In this document: piece after piece, positions 1 to 30,015 of the stretch
Layout of the letters: every line of letters starts with the position of its first letter
Numbering within the stretch: the stretch's first letter is position 1
Assembly: GCF_040802235.1 (NCBI RefSeq)
Contig: NC_133158.1
Coordinates: forward strand, 37,824,001-37,888,000
Direction: 5' to 3'
DNA: 64,000 nucleotides
Origin: Manis javanica
Lineage: Eukaryota; Chordata; Mammalia; Pholidota; Manidae
The notes under the pieces: model-generated
What the model was told of the DNA's origin: nothing
What the model saw: the letters and a program-made list of their open reading frames with translations, nothing else
The model's database searches: none
Translations under genes and position numbers: made by a program

Positions 1-739
1 TGACAGAGGGGCACTGGGGCTACAAGCTCTCAGCTGGGGGCCTGGGAGCGTGTAAAAATAGCCAGAGCCAGGCAGAAAAACAGCTGGGGACCCCAGGGCC
101 AGCATTTCAGCAACAATAACTGATGCAACAGCCCAACTTCCTTGCAGCAGGGCAGGCAGCAGCCTCGGGAGGAGACGGCCCCACGGGGACGCACTGAGCT
201 GGGCTTTAAATAGAGATGCTGAAAACAGGCCCTAATCCCCAAGCCCTGCAACAGCTCCCAAGGCAGGCCTGGGCCCAGAACTGGCTCTAAAGAGGTTTTC
301 CAGGCCCAAGGAGGGGGCCTGGACTCTGTTCCGGTTCCTCGGGAGTGCTGGGGGAAGCACAGGTAGCCTGGCCCAGCCAGGCAGGCTGACCACCCACCAC
401 TTGGTCTGCAGGTACACCCATCTCCACCAGAGGGAGGCAGGTGATGGTGATGTGCAGGGCCACGCCCTCAGGGGCCCACAAGTATGCCAGCACTTCCCTG
501 GCCATTTGAAGGGACCCCCAGGCCAGCCCTATGCCCAGGGACTCTGCTGCCCAGGGGGCCAGTGCCATCTGTCTGGGGTGTACGCTCTGTGCCTCCATCG
601 GGCTAGATTCTCACTGTGGCTAGGCCTCGACACCAGGGACCCCAGCCATGAAGATGGGGTGAGCTCAAAGCCCTGACATCCCTCTCAGGCCTGGAGTGGC
701 CTGAGGCCCAGCTGAGCTAGGACACAGCTGGGAGAACAG

Positions 740-761
740 CACTGAGCATGCATGCTCAGTG
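740..761. repeat. 22-bp perfect palindrome
   Basis: The half-site CACTGAGCATG is followed directly by its exact reverse complement CATGCTCAGTG, with no spacer. The next outer pair does not match. Confidence 0.95.
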
Positions 762-1490
762 GTGCATCAGGCTGCTGCTCCTCAGCAGGCCTGGCCTCCC
801 TCACTCAAAGGGCTCTGAGCTGTGAACTGGCAGGTCTGGGAAGTAAGCGCGGGGGCACAACTGTGTTCACTGATTCAAGTCGGACTTCCACTCACTGACT
901 TACAACTTTTGGCTTAGATCAAGTAAAAACTCAGAACGCTGCCCCTCCATTCTACTTCTGAAGATGGTAGGACCAGCCCGTCGAGGGCCAGTGCCTCCCG
1001 TGGTGAGACTGCTGAAGGGTAGACCACCCCTCCCCGCTCCTGTAGAGGCCAGCCCTGCGCATCCCTGGCAGAAAGTCCTGCCTTCTGGGTTTGGCCCGCC
1101 TCTGGGTGAGCAGACACTGCTTCTGGGGCACTCCCGCCAGCCGCCCCCATCATACACTGCCCTCTCCGCCTCTTCCCTGATGTGCTCTGGCAGCTCCACT
1201 GTGAGACACTGGGCAAATGTGCATGCAAATACAGAGCACCAAGGGTTCACTGGGACCCCCTCCTCCTACGGGGATGGGAAGCTGGAGCAGACATCGGGGA
1301 CTGGGAACCAAGACCCCACAATATAAGCATGTTCCTGGGGCAGGAGCCACCCCGGAGAAAGCAAATCAGAATCAGAGATGGGGGCCTCAGGGCGAGGGGC
1401 CCCAGTCCTTCTGGACCCTGTGGCCGGTAACTCTGCGTTGTGTCACACTCCTAGAAACATCCCCATAAAGACCCCTCATGCTCCAGGACC

Positions 1491-1627
1491 CCAGCACAAG
1501 TGGACAGTCCCCTCCCTGCATTGTGCCCCCATCACTCTGGTCTGCAGCCCCTACACAGCCCAGGGGCAGGGGCAGGCCTGAGGCCTCCCCTGAGGGGTAC
1601 ACAGGAATCCCAGTGGCTGCCGACCAA
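1491..1627 (+). repeat. Local duplicated segment, copy A
   Basis: It shares its order of words with copy B at 2,404-2,533: CCAGCAC, CCCTCCCTGCAT, CTCTGGTCTGCAG, then CTGAGGCCTCCCCTGAGG and CCCAGTGGC.GCCGAC. By eye about three quarters of positions agree, with a few small gaps. Confidence 0.75.
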
Positions 1628-2204
1628 CGTCACCCATTCCTACACGACCCTTCTTGGACCCCAGGACTGCCCCTAGCCCAGTCCTGCTCAGGCAGACTCC
1701 TCAGGAGGCACCTACATAGTCCACAATAGGGTCCCAGGGCTCCAGGGTCACCAACTCCCAGAATCAGCCCTACCAGCTTCCTGCTGCTCCACAGCCCCTG
1801 CCCACCTCCAGGACACCTTTACCCAGTGCCCCCACCCCAAGCTCTCAGACACGATCACCCCCAAGTGCCCAAAGGCCCTGCATGACCTCAGGACTGCCGT
1901 CGTGTTCTGGCAGCCACCCAGCACGTGCTGCACTTCATCTACCCCAGGCCTGTCCGGGGACGTCCAGTCCAGCAACAGCCCTCAAGCACCCTGTAGCCAG
2001 CAGGACCCATACCCTCCTGACACATCCAGCCAAGAGTCATGGTATCCACCCTGAAGGAAAGGGCCCTGGCTTCAAGTCCTGGCTCTGTGCCTATAAGCTG
2101 GACATGGGGAGCCTGGCCTCTCTCCATTCCCTGCCAGGCAGGTCCCCAGATCAGGCCATTCTTGTTCTGAGAGCCTTGGGTTCCAGGAGGAGCAGCCTTG
2201 CTGT

Positions 2205-2290
2205 TCATAAATAAAGACAGCTCCTTGCCCAGGCTCCAAAATAATTACTACCTAATTACTATCAATTACCACGCAGTTCCTCAAATGACT
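2205..2290. other. AT-rich intronic island with TAATTA-like cores
   Basis: A sharply AT-rich patch in GC-rich surroundings contains AATAATTACTACCTAATTAC and a further ATTACC. Clustered homeodomain-type cores suggest a conserved regulatory element; no function is visible directly. Confidence 0.4.
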
Positions 2291-2403
2291 CCAGGAACCC
2301 AGCAGCTGCCCTGCAAGTCAGCCTGGCAAGTCCCCCATCTGCATGGACTCAGGGCACCGGGCCCTAAGCGCCTGCCGAGCCAGACCCCTCGCCCTCTGTG
2401 CTT

Positions 2404-2533
2404 CCAGCACGGGGTGAACAGCCCCTCCCTGCATCATCCCAGGCGTCGCTCTGGTCTGCAGTTCCCTGCACAAGCCTAGGGGCAGGCGCTGGTCTGAGGC
2501 CTCCCCTGAGGAAACCCAGTGGCCGCCGACAAA
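2404..2533 (+). repeat. Local duplicated segment, copy B
   Basis: This is the partner of copy A, in the same orientation and about 0.9 kb away. Similarity fades on both flanks, so the duplicated unit is about 130 bp. No known repeat family was recognised. Confidence 0.75.
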
Positions 2534-2665
2534 CACTGCTGCTGGCCTCAGGCCAATACAGCCTTGAAGGATGTCCCCAGCCGCACAGGCCTTTGGGCCA
2601 GTGTCCCAGCCACCCATAGGCAACACCCAGTTCTGCCACCCCTCAGAAACCCTGAGCCCCCCTCA

Positions 2666-20725
<18,060 letters not shown>

Positions 20726-21439
20726 TCACATGGTAGGTGACCCCCTCTCTGCCAAGGTTCTAGGGACATGTAATGTCCTGCAGGCCCTGGACAGCAGGCA
20801 CCACCCCCAAGGTAGGCAGGACACAGGCAGCAATTCTTGGCATAGGTGGGAGGCAGTCTGAGTCACCTCGGCCCTGGGACCACTCACCGGCTGACCCTGG
20901 TCCAGCCCCTTGCCAGACCTCAAGCTCTGTACTCCCAGGAATGATCCAGAAGCCAAGCTGTGTACACCTCCCACCCACCATCTGCACCTCCAGCCAACTG
21001 ATGCCCCCTCCCACTCTCTTCCTGCACCCTCACCCCAACTCCAAGGAAGAATCCTTCACAGGAATAGGATGGGGGACCCCCAACACTGCCCCTGGACTGT
21101 GTCCTCTACCCCTGACCTCCAGCACCTTCACTACAACCATCCCCACTCTGACCTGCCCAGAGGCTCAGCTCCACTCCCACAACAGCTCTCACCTGCACTT
21201 CCTGGGTCAGCTCACTACCCAAGTCCACCAGCTTTCCCCCCAAAACTGCCCACCCCTCTCCCACCTAGGTGACCACAGCACTTGGCCCCTCACCCATGTC
21301 CACAGAGAGCCCAGTCTCCACACGGTGGCCTGGGCCACTATTCTGAACTGTACGTGAGTTCACCAGCTCCCCAGTCCGGCAGGGGCCCCCACTTTCCTCT
21401 GGAAAAGTCTCATTCCCCCAGGCCCTGCAGCAGGCAGTC

Positions 21440-21575
21440 AGGCTCGCCAGGCTCTGGGTTAATTCCAGACTCTGTTGCTCTGTAGCCATGTGGCCCTGAT
21501 GGGGATCACCACTCCTTCCCAGACTCAGTTTCCCCATCTGTAAAATGGGGATGACAGATTTTCTCTCTCATGGAT
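21440..21575 (+). repeat. MIR SINE fragment
   Basis: GGGTTAATTCCAGACTCTG, GTAGCCATGTGGCCCTGATG, ACTCAGTTTCCCCATCTG and TAAAATGGGGATGACAG follow MIR order. Confidence 0.75.
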
Positions 21576-22499
21576 AGAAGAGGAAAGCTGGGGCACACCA
21601 GCGAGGTGCCGTCAGCAGGCACACCCTCTCGGTGCTAGCAGGGACCCCACCCTGGCCTCTCACCCGCTCCTGGCTGGAGAAAGACCACAGCGGTGCTAAC
21701 CCCCGGCTGCAGGCAGACTCCAGCTGGGGCTGCACACACCCTCTGTTCCCAGAAAATGTCCCTCAAATAGCCCAGAAGCCCCATTTTACAGGTGGAGAAG
21801 CTGAGGTCCAATGTCCAGGCTGGGAACTAGCTCTGCGACAGCAGGCTGCTGGATGGAGCCCACAGCACAGGGCTCCCCTGCCCTCCCCAGGGTGGTGGGC
21901 TTGCTGTCCCTCCAGTGGGACACTCTTCCCTCCCTGGCTGCCACACCCCAGCTGAGGACAGCAGCTGCCCGTCTCAACCAGACACCCCATGTCCACATGT
22001 GGTACCGGATCTGCTCCTGGTTTTGTTTCTTCTTGTTCTCAGATGCTCTGCCCACTAGAACAATGGCTGCAATTGGCTACTGCACCCAAGCCAAAGCCAG
22101 GACCCAGCATTTGTGAATGAATGAATGGGTCCTGGGCAGAGCAGGCCCTGCTGCCTCCCCTGCTGTCCCCACTCCCCACACCCTTCTGCCCAGTGAATGC
22201 TCACACCTACCGCTCAGGTTGGGAAACCAAGGCTCCCGGAAATGAGGGGGTTTAGCCAGGATCCTACAGCAAGAGAGCCAGCCAGGTGGTGCTGCCCTGC
22301 GGGACCCGCACAGCAGGCTGGCAGCTGCCTGTCCTCAAGCATCTCCAGCCAGACGTCAGCCCGAGAACCACAGCCGCCAAGGGGCCTTGGCGGGCAGCCA
22401 GGCAAGGAGTCCCCAGCACCCCACCCCCAGCACAGGAGCCTGAGGCTGCTGGGGAGCTGGGGAACAGGCTTCTGGCAGTGGCAGTGGGGCCTGGGCTGA

Positions 22500-22655
22500 A
22501 AGTGGAGTGCATGTGAACTCCAGAGAAAACATGAATCACTCACGTTTATCAGTTCAAAGCAGGCCTGTGATTACCAGGGGCTGGGCTCCCCCTCCTCTGG
22601 GATAATTATACACGTCTTAATGCAATTACAGGCCCTACTCTTCATATTAAACAGG
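22500..22655. other. AT-rich candidate conserved element in intron 1
   Basis: Contains GAAAACATGAATCACTCACG, TTTATCAGTTCAAAGCAGG, GGGATAATTATACACGTC and TTAATGCAATTACAGG. These homeobox-type and LEF/TCF-like (TTCAAAG) words sit about 3 kb downstream of the promoter, a common place for intronic enhancers. Confidence 0.45.
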
Positions 22656-25428
22656 AGGGACCCGGCTGGAGAAGCCACCATCCAAACTCCAGCCTGGCCC
22701 TGGGCCCACTCCTCCTCCCCACCACAGGGGCTGTGGGAAGGGTCCAGCCAGGGCCACAGAGGTGCTGGCGAGGAAAGGGAGGACCCCAAGCCCAGGACTG
22801 GGTCCCTCGCCCCCACCATCTCACAGGAGCCAGTGAAGATGTCTGGGTCACTTTCCCTATCTAGAGACACCGGGCCGAGGGATCCGGCAGACCCAAGGTC
22901 ACCCAGCTAGTCCCGGCAGGACAAGGGTGGAATCCCAAGCTCCTACAGAGACAACCAGCCAGCCGACCTGCTAGGCTTTGACTCCCACCAGCCTCTGGGC
23001 TGCCCTGGGAAGAAAGCATTCATTCCAATGCTGGGCCTGGGGAGGAGGGGGCTGCCAAACGCTATGTGGCTGGGAGGGGAACAGAACCAGTGGTCTGGGG
23101 AGATGCCTCCAGGGGCCTTTCCACCTGTTCAAGAAGGACAGGCTCGAAAGACTGGGAACAGGGAGGGGGGGAGGGCATCCAGGGAGGCAGAGCAGCAAGA
23201 GCAAAGGCCTGGGGATGGGACCTGCTGGACCACGCAGAGGGCGGTACGCATGGCTGCAGCTTCCTGGGGCCCTGGGCTGTGCCGGGGCCCAGGCAGAGCC
23301 AGAGGGGGGAGGGAACAGCTGAGCTGCTTGGGTGTGCCCAAGGGGGTAGGCCAGGGGGACTGAGGCCGGCACAGAGGCAGCTGGAGCCATGGCACCACGG
23401 GCTCCATTCCTGGATAGGGTGGGCTTGGCCGTGCATTAGCTTGTGGAGAGCAAGGTCCCCTTCCCCTGCCCCAGCCGACACCACTCCGCGTCACCCTGAG
23501 AAACAAAGGCCCTCAGAGCCCTTTTCACAGAGGGAAAGCCCAGTCCCCATGCCCTCCGGCCCTGGATCCTTCTGGGGCTTGGGCTGGCTTGGGGCATGGG
23601 GCTGGCAGGGGGGTGGGGGGAGTACTGCCATCCTGCCCAGTGGAGCCCAATTAGCAACCAGGGCAGAGAGCTGCCCCTGTCACCCCACCCCCCACCAAAA
23701 GAGGCCCCAAGAGGAGGTCTCAAGCTGCCCTGCTCTCCCACCAGACAAGTCCTGTGGAACTGGGGTCTGGGACATCGTTGCCCTGCTCCTCAGAAAGAGC
23801 ACCTACCACTCAGGCCTTCCCTCAAAGAGCCCCTTCCTCCTGGGGTTGCTCTAGACAGAGACCTTCCTAGGGTATCAGAGTATGCAGGTAATGACCTGCG
23901 GCCACAGGAGCCCAGCTTTTGCACCTCAGTTGTCCCCCACCCCCAAACACCTACCTCAGCACACAGGGGCTTGTCAGACCTCCACCCATGCTGTAATGCC
24001 TGAAATGCCCTTCCTGGGTGCCCCCCAAGGCTAATTTGCAGCCTGATCCTGAAGCAGAATCACTGGTTTTTCGGGACTCCCTCTGGCATGGGACTGGGTA
24101 TTCCTCAAGGGCTGGGCAGAGTTGTGCCTGCCTAGGGCAACATTGGTCCTCCGGCACACCCCAAACCAGCTAGATGCAGAGGAAACCTGGGGCGTGCTCC
24201 CGCAAGGCCGGAGGAGCAAAGGCTGAGCCCCACCCCCGCATAGACCCAGAGAAGCAGCCTCAGCCTGGAAGGAGGTGGGGCAGACTTAAGCCGCTGGAGC
24301 CTGGGTTCCGGGGACAGATGCACGGTGCACATCGCCCCCAACACACACACCCCTTTCTTTCAAGGGGCGTGGCCCCAGCACCCCACAGATGAGCCAGGGA
24401 CATCTCCAGGCTCTAAGCAGCCACGGAGCCCCTTCATCCCCCTTTACCGGGCTGCACCTGGGATCTTACAGCGATCAGGGGCCTCCCTGGAGGCGCGCTC
24501 TCCCTTCCCCCAGGCAACCCCGAATCGGCCCCACCGCCATCAGCTCCGCGGCACAGCAGGCCCAGGACTGTCCAGGAAGCAATCGGAAGCCTCCGAGGGA
24601 AGCGGGTTGACCCTAGAGAGGCCCTGGGAGGGGGAGGCAACAGAGGCCCGAACCAGGGGGGCGGCTTCCCGGGCAGCACCCGCACCGCCCCCTCCCAGCA
24701 CGGGTGCGCGGCCCGGCGGGCCTGGGGCGGACACAGCACCCGTCGCCCGGCACCCCGGGCCAGAGGGGGCGGGGGCGGGCGTCGGACCCGAGCAAGCGGC
24801 TCCAACTTCCAGCCGGCGCCCTCGGGGCCGCCGAGGGCACAGCCCCGCGCGCCCTCCTCAGACTCCCGCGGCCCTGCCCTGGCGGCCACGCAGCAGCGCC
24901 CGGGCCTGCCCATCCCGGCCCGGCCCTGCCGGCGGCCGGAGCCCCAAGCGGCGGTCCAGCCCCCGGACTCGGCCGGAAAACCCGCAGGGTCCCCCGGCGG
25001 GGCCGCCGCAAACTTTCCTCCTGCCTGTGATGAGGGGGCAGCGCCGGCCCCCGCCCCCGCCGCCCACCCGGGCTCTGCCCCGCGGAGCTCGGCGGGCCGG
25101 GCCGGGCCGGGCCGGCGGGGAGAGGCGGCGGCCCGGCCTGGGGCCGCGTCCGATCCTGGCCGCGCAGAGACGCGACGAGCTCCGCACCGGCGCCGCGGTC
25201 GCGCCCGGACACACGCGGGCGCCGGGCCGGAGCGCAGGGACCCGCGGACCCGCGGATCCGCGCGCCGCAGTCCCCCGCGCACACCCCCTGCCCGCCGGCC
25301 GCACGCCCTGCGCCCCGGCCGGAGGCGCCCAGCGCCGGCCCCGGGCCCCCCCCAACTCGACGCGCCCCCCGCCGGGACCCCCGCCCGGCCTCGCTCCGCG
25401 CCACGGGGAAAGTTGCACCCCTACTCAC

Positions 25429-25680
25429 AGGACGCCCCGGGGCGCGCCCCGCTGCCGGCCATCGCCGCGCCCCGCCGCCCGCGCCGCCCGCGCCGCCGCC
25501 GCCGCCGCCGCCCGCCCCACCGCGGGGCTGCCGAAGCCGCGCAGGCCGCCCAGGCCGAGGCCGCCGCCGCGCCCGGGCTCCGCTGCGTGGCCGCGCCGCC
25601 GCTGCCCAGCATGAATGGGGAGCCGAGCTCCGCGCGGCTGCGGACCGGCCTCGCTTTCGCCGCCCGCGGAGCGCCGCGCC
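25429..25680 (-). other. PLXNA1: PLXNA1 probable 5' non-coding exon 1 (right end approximate)
   Basis: The plexin-A1 start codon lies in exon 2, so a 5' leader exon is expected upstream. A near-consensus donor (CCT followed by GTGAGTAG on the minus strand) lies at 25,429/25,428 inside the CpG island. The 5' end is not visible. About 25,600-25,680 is an inference from the GC-rich, TATA-less stretch that follows an NRF1-like site. A transcript 5' end map would settle it. Confidence 0.6.
25489..25514 (-). repeat. CGG trinucleotide run in presumed 5'UTR
   Basis: About seven to eight GCC/GGC units read as CGG repeats on the transcribed strand. This is short and typical of GC-rich leaders, but it is length-variable in principle. 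Confidence 0.7.
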
Positions 25681-25682
25681 GC

Positions 25683-25692
25683 GCGCATGCGC
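25683..25692. promoter_or_regulatory. NRF1-like site in PLXNA1 promoter
   Basis: The sequence GCGCATGCGC is a full palindromic match to the nuclear respiratory factor 1 consensus. It sits just upstream of the presumed start of exon 1, where NRF1 sites commonly occur in CpG-island promoters. Occupancy is inferred. Confidence 0.5.
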
Positions 25693-26809
25693 TGCCCGCG
25701 GCCGGGGGGCGGAGCGCGGGAGGCGGGGCCGGCGGCGGCCTCCAGAGGGCGCTCTGCCCCGCGCCGCTCGCCCGCCGGGGCCCTCCGCGCGCCTTCAAAG
25801 GGCGATGCCGGCGCCCGCTTGAGGGCTGGGCACGCGGGCCGCGGAGGGACGTCCCCGTGAGACCCCGATCCCGGGCTCTCCTGAGCCCGCGCCGCTGGGC
25901 ATGGGCCCGGCCTCCGCGGTGCCCAGGACAGGAGCACAGCTTCCGTTCACGGAGGGGTAAACTGAGTCCCGAGCCGGGAAAGCGCCCAGCCCGGCTCCTG
26001 CGGGTCCGTGGGTCTCGGTTCCCGGCCCGTGGCCTGGGCTGCCGCATGTTAGGTGAGGTGGGCAAAACGGCGCCCTCTGCCTGCTGGGCCGCATTCACAG
26101 ACAGGGACGCGACCCGAGCAGGCAAGTTCTGCTGAGGTCCTAAGCAGTGCGTGGCGGGGCTCCGACCCGGCTGTCCCGGGAACGAGACCGGAGTCAGGGG
26201 AGTGAGGGCCCAGACAGCAGTCACCCGTGGCTGGCGCACACAGCAGCTGGCGCGTCCTGAGAGCCCCCCTAAGGAGGGCGCATGGGGAGGACCTCCCCGC
26301 AGACAGCGGCAGGCCGAGGTGAGGCGAGGAGGCAGGAGCACGACGCAACAGCCCCGAAGGCAGGGGCGCCGCCGGGGCGAGGGAGCGGAGAAAGCTGGGA
26401 GCAGCGAGAACCGCGGGAGGGGTGGACACCTGCCCGTCCTCAGGGTAGAGAAAGAACCGGGTGAGAACTCGGAGTGGCCAAGGGGTCCTCATCCCTGCCT
26501 TTACGCAGCCCCTATTGTCGTTTGAGTCAATCTCGTCCTCGTTTTTCTTTGGGTTCAGCTATTTCTTGGGCTCCCAGGATGGCATGCTGCGTTGCGCTTG
26601 TCTTGGGACATCATAGAAATTCCACCTGCCCGCTCTGCGGGCCCAGCCAGGTGTTTGTTTGCTCATCTTGGTGGTGTTCCCCCTCCATTCCTGCTGATGA
26701 GGGGTGCAGGTGCCTGTTTGGGGCCTCAGTGTGCCTAGCTGTGATGGTCACCTCATGCAGGCCCATGGTGGCAGGCGAGATCCAGGGGTGGGTTGTGGGT
26801 CACTGGGGC

Positions 26810-27035
26810 AGTGTACGTTTAGCTTTAGGAGATACTGAACAGCAGGATTCCCAAGTGATGGCCCAGTTTGCGCACCCCACAGAAGCGGGGTGGGTCCCAG
26901 CAGCCCGCATCCTCATCCACACTTAAGTCACCCTTGAGGTTTTTGCCTGTGTGGTGGTATACATGGTTTTTCACTGTGGCTTTAATTTGCATGTCCCTGA
27001 ATAAGCGGCAGCATCTTTTTCAAAAGTCCTATTTA
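26810..27035 (-). repeat. L1M-type LINE 3' fragment, antisense
   Basis: GTACGTTTAGCTTTAGGAGA, then TTTTTCACTGTGGCTTTAAT and TTGCATGTCCCTGAATAAG reproduce the reverse complement of a mammalian L1 3' region. Heavily diverged. Confidence 0.7.
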
Positions 27036-27084
27036 GGGTTTGCTTCAGCAAGCACTAATCTAGGGCTGGCTCGACACAGGACTC

Positions 27085-27165
27085 TGCTACATTTTACAGA
27101 TGGGTAAACTGAGGCAGGAGAGGTGAAGTGACTTGCCCAAGTTCCCCAGGTCATACGAGGGAGAG
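27085..27165 (-). repeat. MIR SINE fragment
   Basis: ATTTTACAGATGGGTAAACT, GAGGCAGGAGAGGTGAAGTG and ACTTGCCCAAGTTCCCCAGG are MIR core in reverse orientation. Confidence 0.7.
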
Positions 27166-27949
27166 CCCAAAGGATAACCCCGGAAGTCTGTGGTCTTCCC
27201 TCAACTGCATGCTCGCACACACCCAGCAACCTGGCCTTCTTTTCAAGGGCCTTTCTTCCGCACGGACTTTGGAGCCAAGCACACCTGGGTACAGATCTGG
27301 ACTTTGCTGGTGAATGTGCAGCCAATCCTGTCTGCCCCCAGAGCCCAGCTTTTCCTATGAAACAGAGAGGAGACCCCCTCGCAGAGCTGCAGTGGGGAGC
27401 TGTGAGTGTGAACGTTGTGGGGGGCCTGGGGAGAGGTCCGTCGCTTCTCTCTGTGATGGTTCTACCTGCTGGCTTCAGGGCTGTCCCCACCTCTCTGCTC
27501 CTTTGCCAGCCTGTCCTCTGCAGGGCCACTGAGGCAGGCACTGCTCAAGGCCCTCCTCACTGTGTGCTCAACAGTCCCCAGAGCCCGGGCCTCTCCACTG
27601 GGGCCCAGGCCCTGTCTCCAGCTGTCTCCAGGGAAACTAAGGAGGGCCACTGGGCTCTGGGAGATGGCGGGGCTCATGGTTAACCTGGCACCCCCAAGTC
27701 CTGCAGTCACCCAGTCAGGAACCCCAGTGTTCTGCTGGACACCTCCTTTCTCCCCCAGCCCTGTGAATTCTTGGAAAAATTATTACATGGCTTCCCTCCA
27801 CCCCCACCCCACCCCTTGCTCCTGCCCGTGTCACCCTTGTGTCTGCTCCTCAGACAGCGGCAGCAGGATCTTCTCAAGATGGAAATCTGATGATGTAACA
27901 CCGGCACATCGTGCATTGTGCAGGACTGTCTGTTCCAGGTGGACCAGAG

Positions 27950-28225
27950 GCCCCAGAGCAAAGAAGAAAACTGCAAAGCTTTTAGAAGACAATCCAGCAG
28001 ATTATCCTTATGGCCATGGGCTAGGGAAGGATTTCTTCAACAAGATGTCAAAATTAATGAGTGAAGGAAAATATGGATCAATTTGACTGCCTTAAAATTG
28101 CTTATTTTTGTTCACTAAAATTTACAAAAGAGGAAATAGCAAGACAAGCCAGGATTTAGGAAGAGAAATTTGCAACACATGTATATACTTGGCAAAAGAT
28201 GGGTAGCCAGGATATAAAAGTAACT
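27950..28225 (+). repeat. L1 LINE, 3' end of ORF2 (fragment)
   Basis: The text contains GCAAAGCTTTTAGAAGACAA, GGGCTAGGGAAGGATTTCTT, CTGCCTTAAAATTGCTTATT and ATATACTTGGCAAAAGATGG. This order matches the end of L1 ORF2 in mammalian L1. A truncated open frame over 27,562-28,086 ends inside it and is not a host gene. Confidence 0.8.
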
Positions 28226-29879
28226 GCCAAGGGCCAGTAAGGAAGAGGCAGCGACCCTATGGGAACACGGGCAAGGACCCCAGCAGGCAGTGCGTTGGAG
28301 AGAAAATGACAAATAATTGGGCCTGACAAGCCCAGGGCGGTGAGTCCCTGAGAGCATGGTCTGACCCAGGGACACCCAGAGGGCAGGCGGAGAGGCAGGG
28401 GCGGCTGGGAATGAGTCAGCAGGGCTCTGGGTCTTCCTCTTGGGTTTTCCTCTGTGGGTTTCACTTCTGTGTTCAGATTTGCACTGTAAGAGGGCATGGG
28501 AGCTTGTTGGAATGTGTAACGATTCCTGGCAACATGGTTCTGATCCAGGGGGTGGGGGGATTCTTTCAGCACCTCCCATCGTTGCTGCCTCTGGAGCAGC
28601 TCCAAGGTCGATGCTGCCTTTCAGTGACTCAGAGCTTTGTGCAAAAGTGGGCTCAAGGGTGCCTTCTTCCCTCCCCAGGCAGGCGCCCACCGCTGATGGT
28701 GAGCCCCACGTCAGAACCAAAGCTTTGTAACCCATCCATGTCTCACGTACCTGCTCCTGTCACGGTCTGCCCTGAGGATGTGGGGCCTCCGTAGTCACCA
28801 CCTCCCACCCAACCCTCGCCACTCAGTCTCCATGCTGTGGCCCAGAGGCACCTGAGAAAGGAAGGAGAGTAGGGACCCCTCCCCTGCTCGGAACCTCCAG
28901 GGACTTAAGCACAGGAACACCTCCTGCCACGCTCATGGTCTGCATGGGGTACACACCCACAGGCCCACATGTGCACACACTGAGTTCAGGCACAGAGCAG
29001 GGGCTCCTGTGGGGCTCCCCGATGCTGGATGGGCACCTGCTCTGGGCTGGCCCTGAGCATGAGCACCACAGGTGGTGTGGGCTGGTCCTCACCCTCCCCT
29101 GTGGGATGGCAGCTACCAGCTTCCACCCCCTGCAGCTGTGGCGCACAAAGGGGTGAGCCACAGTCACTGTTGCATTCTGGAAAGCCCACTCTGGCCATTG
29201 GGTGGAGACTGGTTGGGGGTCCAGCACAGATGTGGGGAGACCTAGACGCAGAGCCACCCCACACTCTGTGACTGAGACCTGGGTTGGCACTCTGAAAAGA
29301 AGTCAAGCATGGCCTCTCCACACTTGCCCAGCCCACTCTCCTCTCGACCCCTGCCCTCACCAGTCAGGTGCTAGAAACTCAACTGGGCTTTTGCTCCCAG
29401 GGGCAGGTATTGGCTCAGGTGAGCCCATCTGGGTCTCGGGCACAGCATGGCCATTGGGTCCTGGTGCTCTCTTCCCATCTGTGGGCCCTGCTGGCCGCTG
29501 GATCTGTTCACACCCACATAGGGCTTCCATGCACACTGGCTCCAGGTGATTCTCTCCCAGAGGCCCATGAGAAGTCCCAGAAAGGAGCCTCAGTAAGGTG
29601 GGCTGCACCAGGCAGCCCCCTTGAATTAGTCACTGTGGTCAGGGGCTAGCATGTGACAGTAGGCCGGCTGGGACAGGGTTGGGGGTGGGTGTCATTGGGT
29701 AGTCAGTCCCCCAATGAAAACCAAATGCAGTTATTAAAACAAGACAGGCAAAGCATGCAGGACCCCATGGTGCCCACAGGCCCCCACTTGCCTGACTGCT
29801 CCTCTCCCAGGCTGCCCAGCATTCTTGCTACACTGATGTTTTTGCACCAAAGACACCTCGGTTATTGAACCATTCTCCA

Positions 29880-30015
29880 TGCTGTGCTCTTGACCAGGAG
29901 TGCCCCTATCTCCAAGTTTTATCTTTCAAAGCCCAAGCTCCCAAACACTCCTCCAGGAAGCCTCCTCATCCCATGTCAGCCCTTCTAAGGCTTCCTGTCC
30001 CTCTCTGTGCCAGGT
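29880..30015 (+). repeat. L2-like fragment
   Basis: CTCCTCCAGGAAGCCTCCTC followed by CCTTCTAAGGCTTCCTGTCC and CTCTGTGCCAGG resembles the L2 3' region. Weak. Confidence 0.35.

Larger units (their letters stand above)
24640..26000. promoter_or_regulatory. PLXNA1: CpG island promoter of PLXNA1
   Basis: CpG is dense across this segment while the flanks are CpG-poor. The core (about 25,440-25,760) has GGGCGG-type GC boxes, a CGG/CCG trinucleotide run at 25,489-25,514 and a palindromic GCGCATGCGC at 25,683-25,692, which fits the NRF1 consensus. I saw no TATA box. Weaker CpG enrichment continues to about 26,420. Confidence 0.85.

Noticed and set aside
24325-25614. 429-codon open frame on the plus strand through the CpG island
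   Set aside because: It is Pro/Arg/Ala-rich because GC-rich DNA lacks stop codons, has no homology I recognise, and overlaps the PLXNA1 promoter antisense.
25421-26341. 306-codon minus-strand frame over the promoter
   Set aside because: Same composition effect; it runs through the presumed exon 1 donor. Only its last 11 codons (from ATG 25,462) are of interest, as a uORF.
27562-28086. 174-codon plus-strand frame as a small gene
   Set aside because: Its C-terminal part is the end of L1 ORF2 and the upstream part is unrelated GC-rich sequence.
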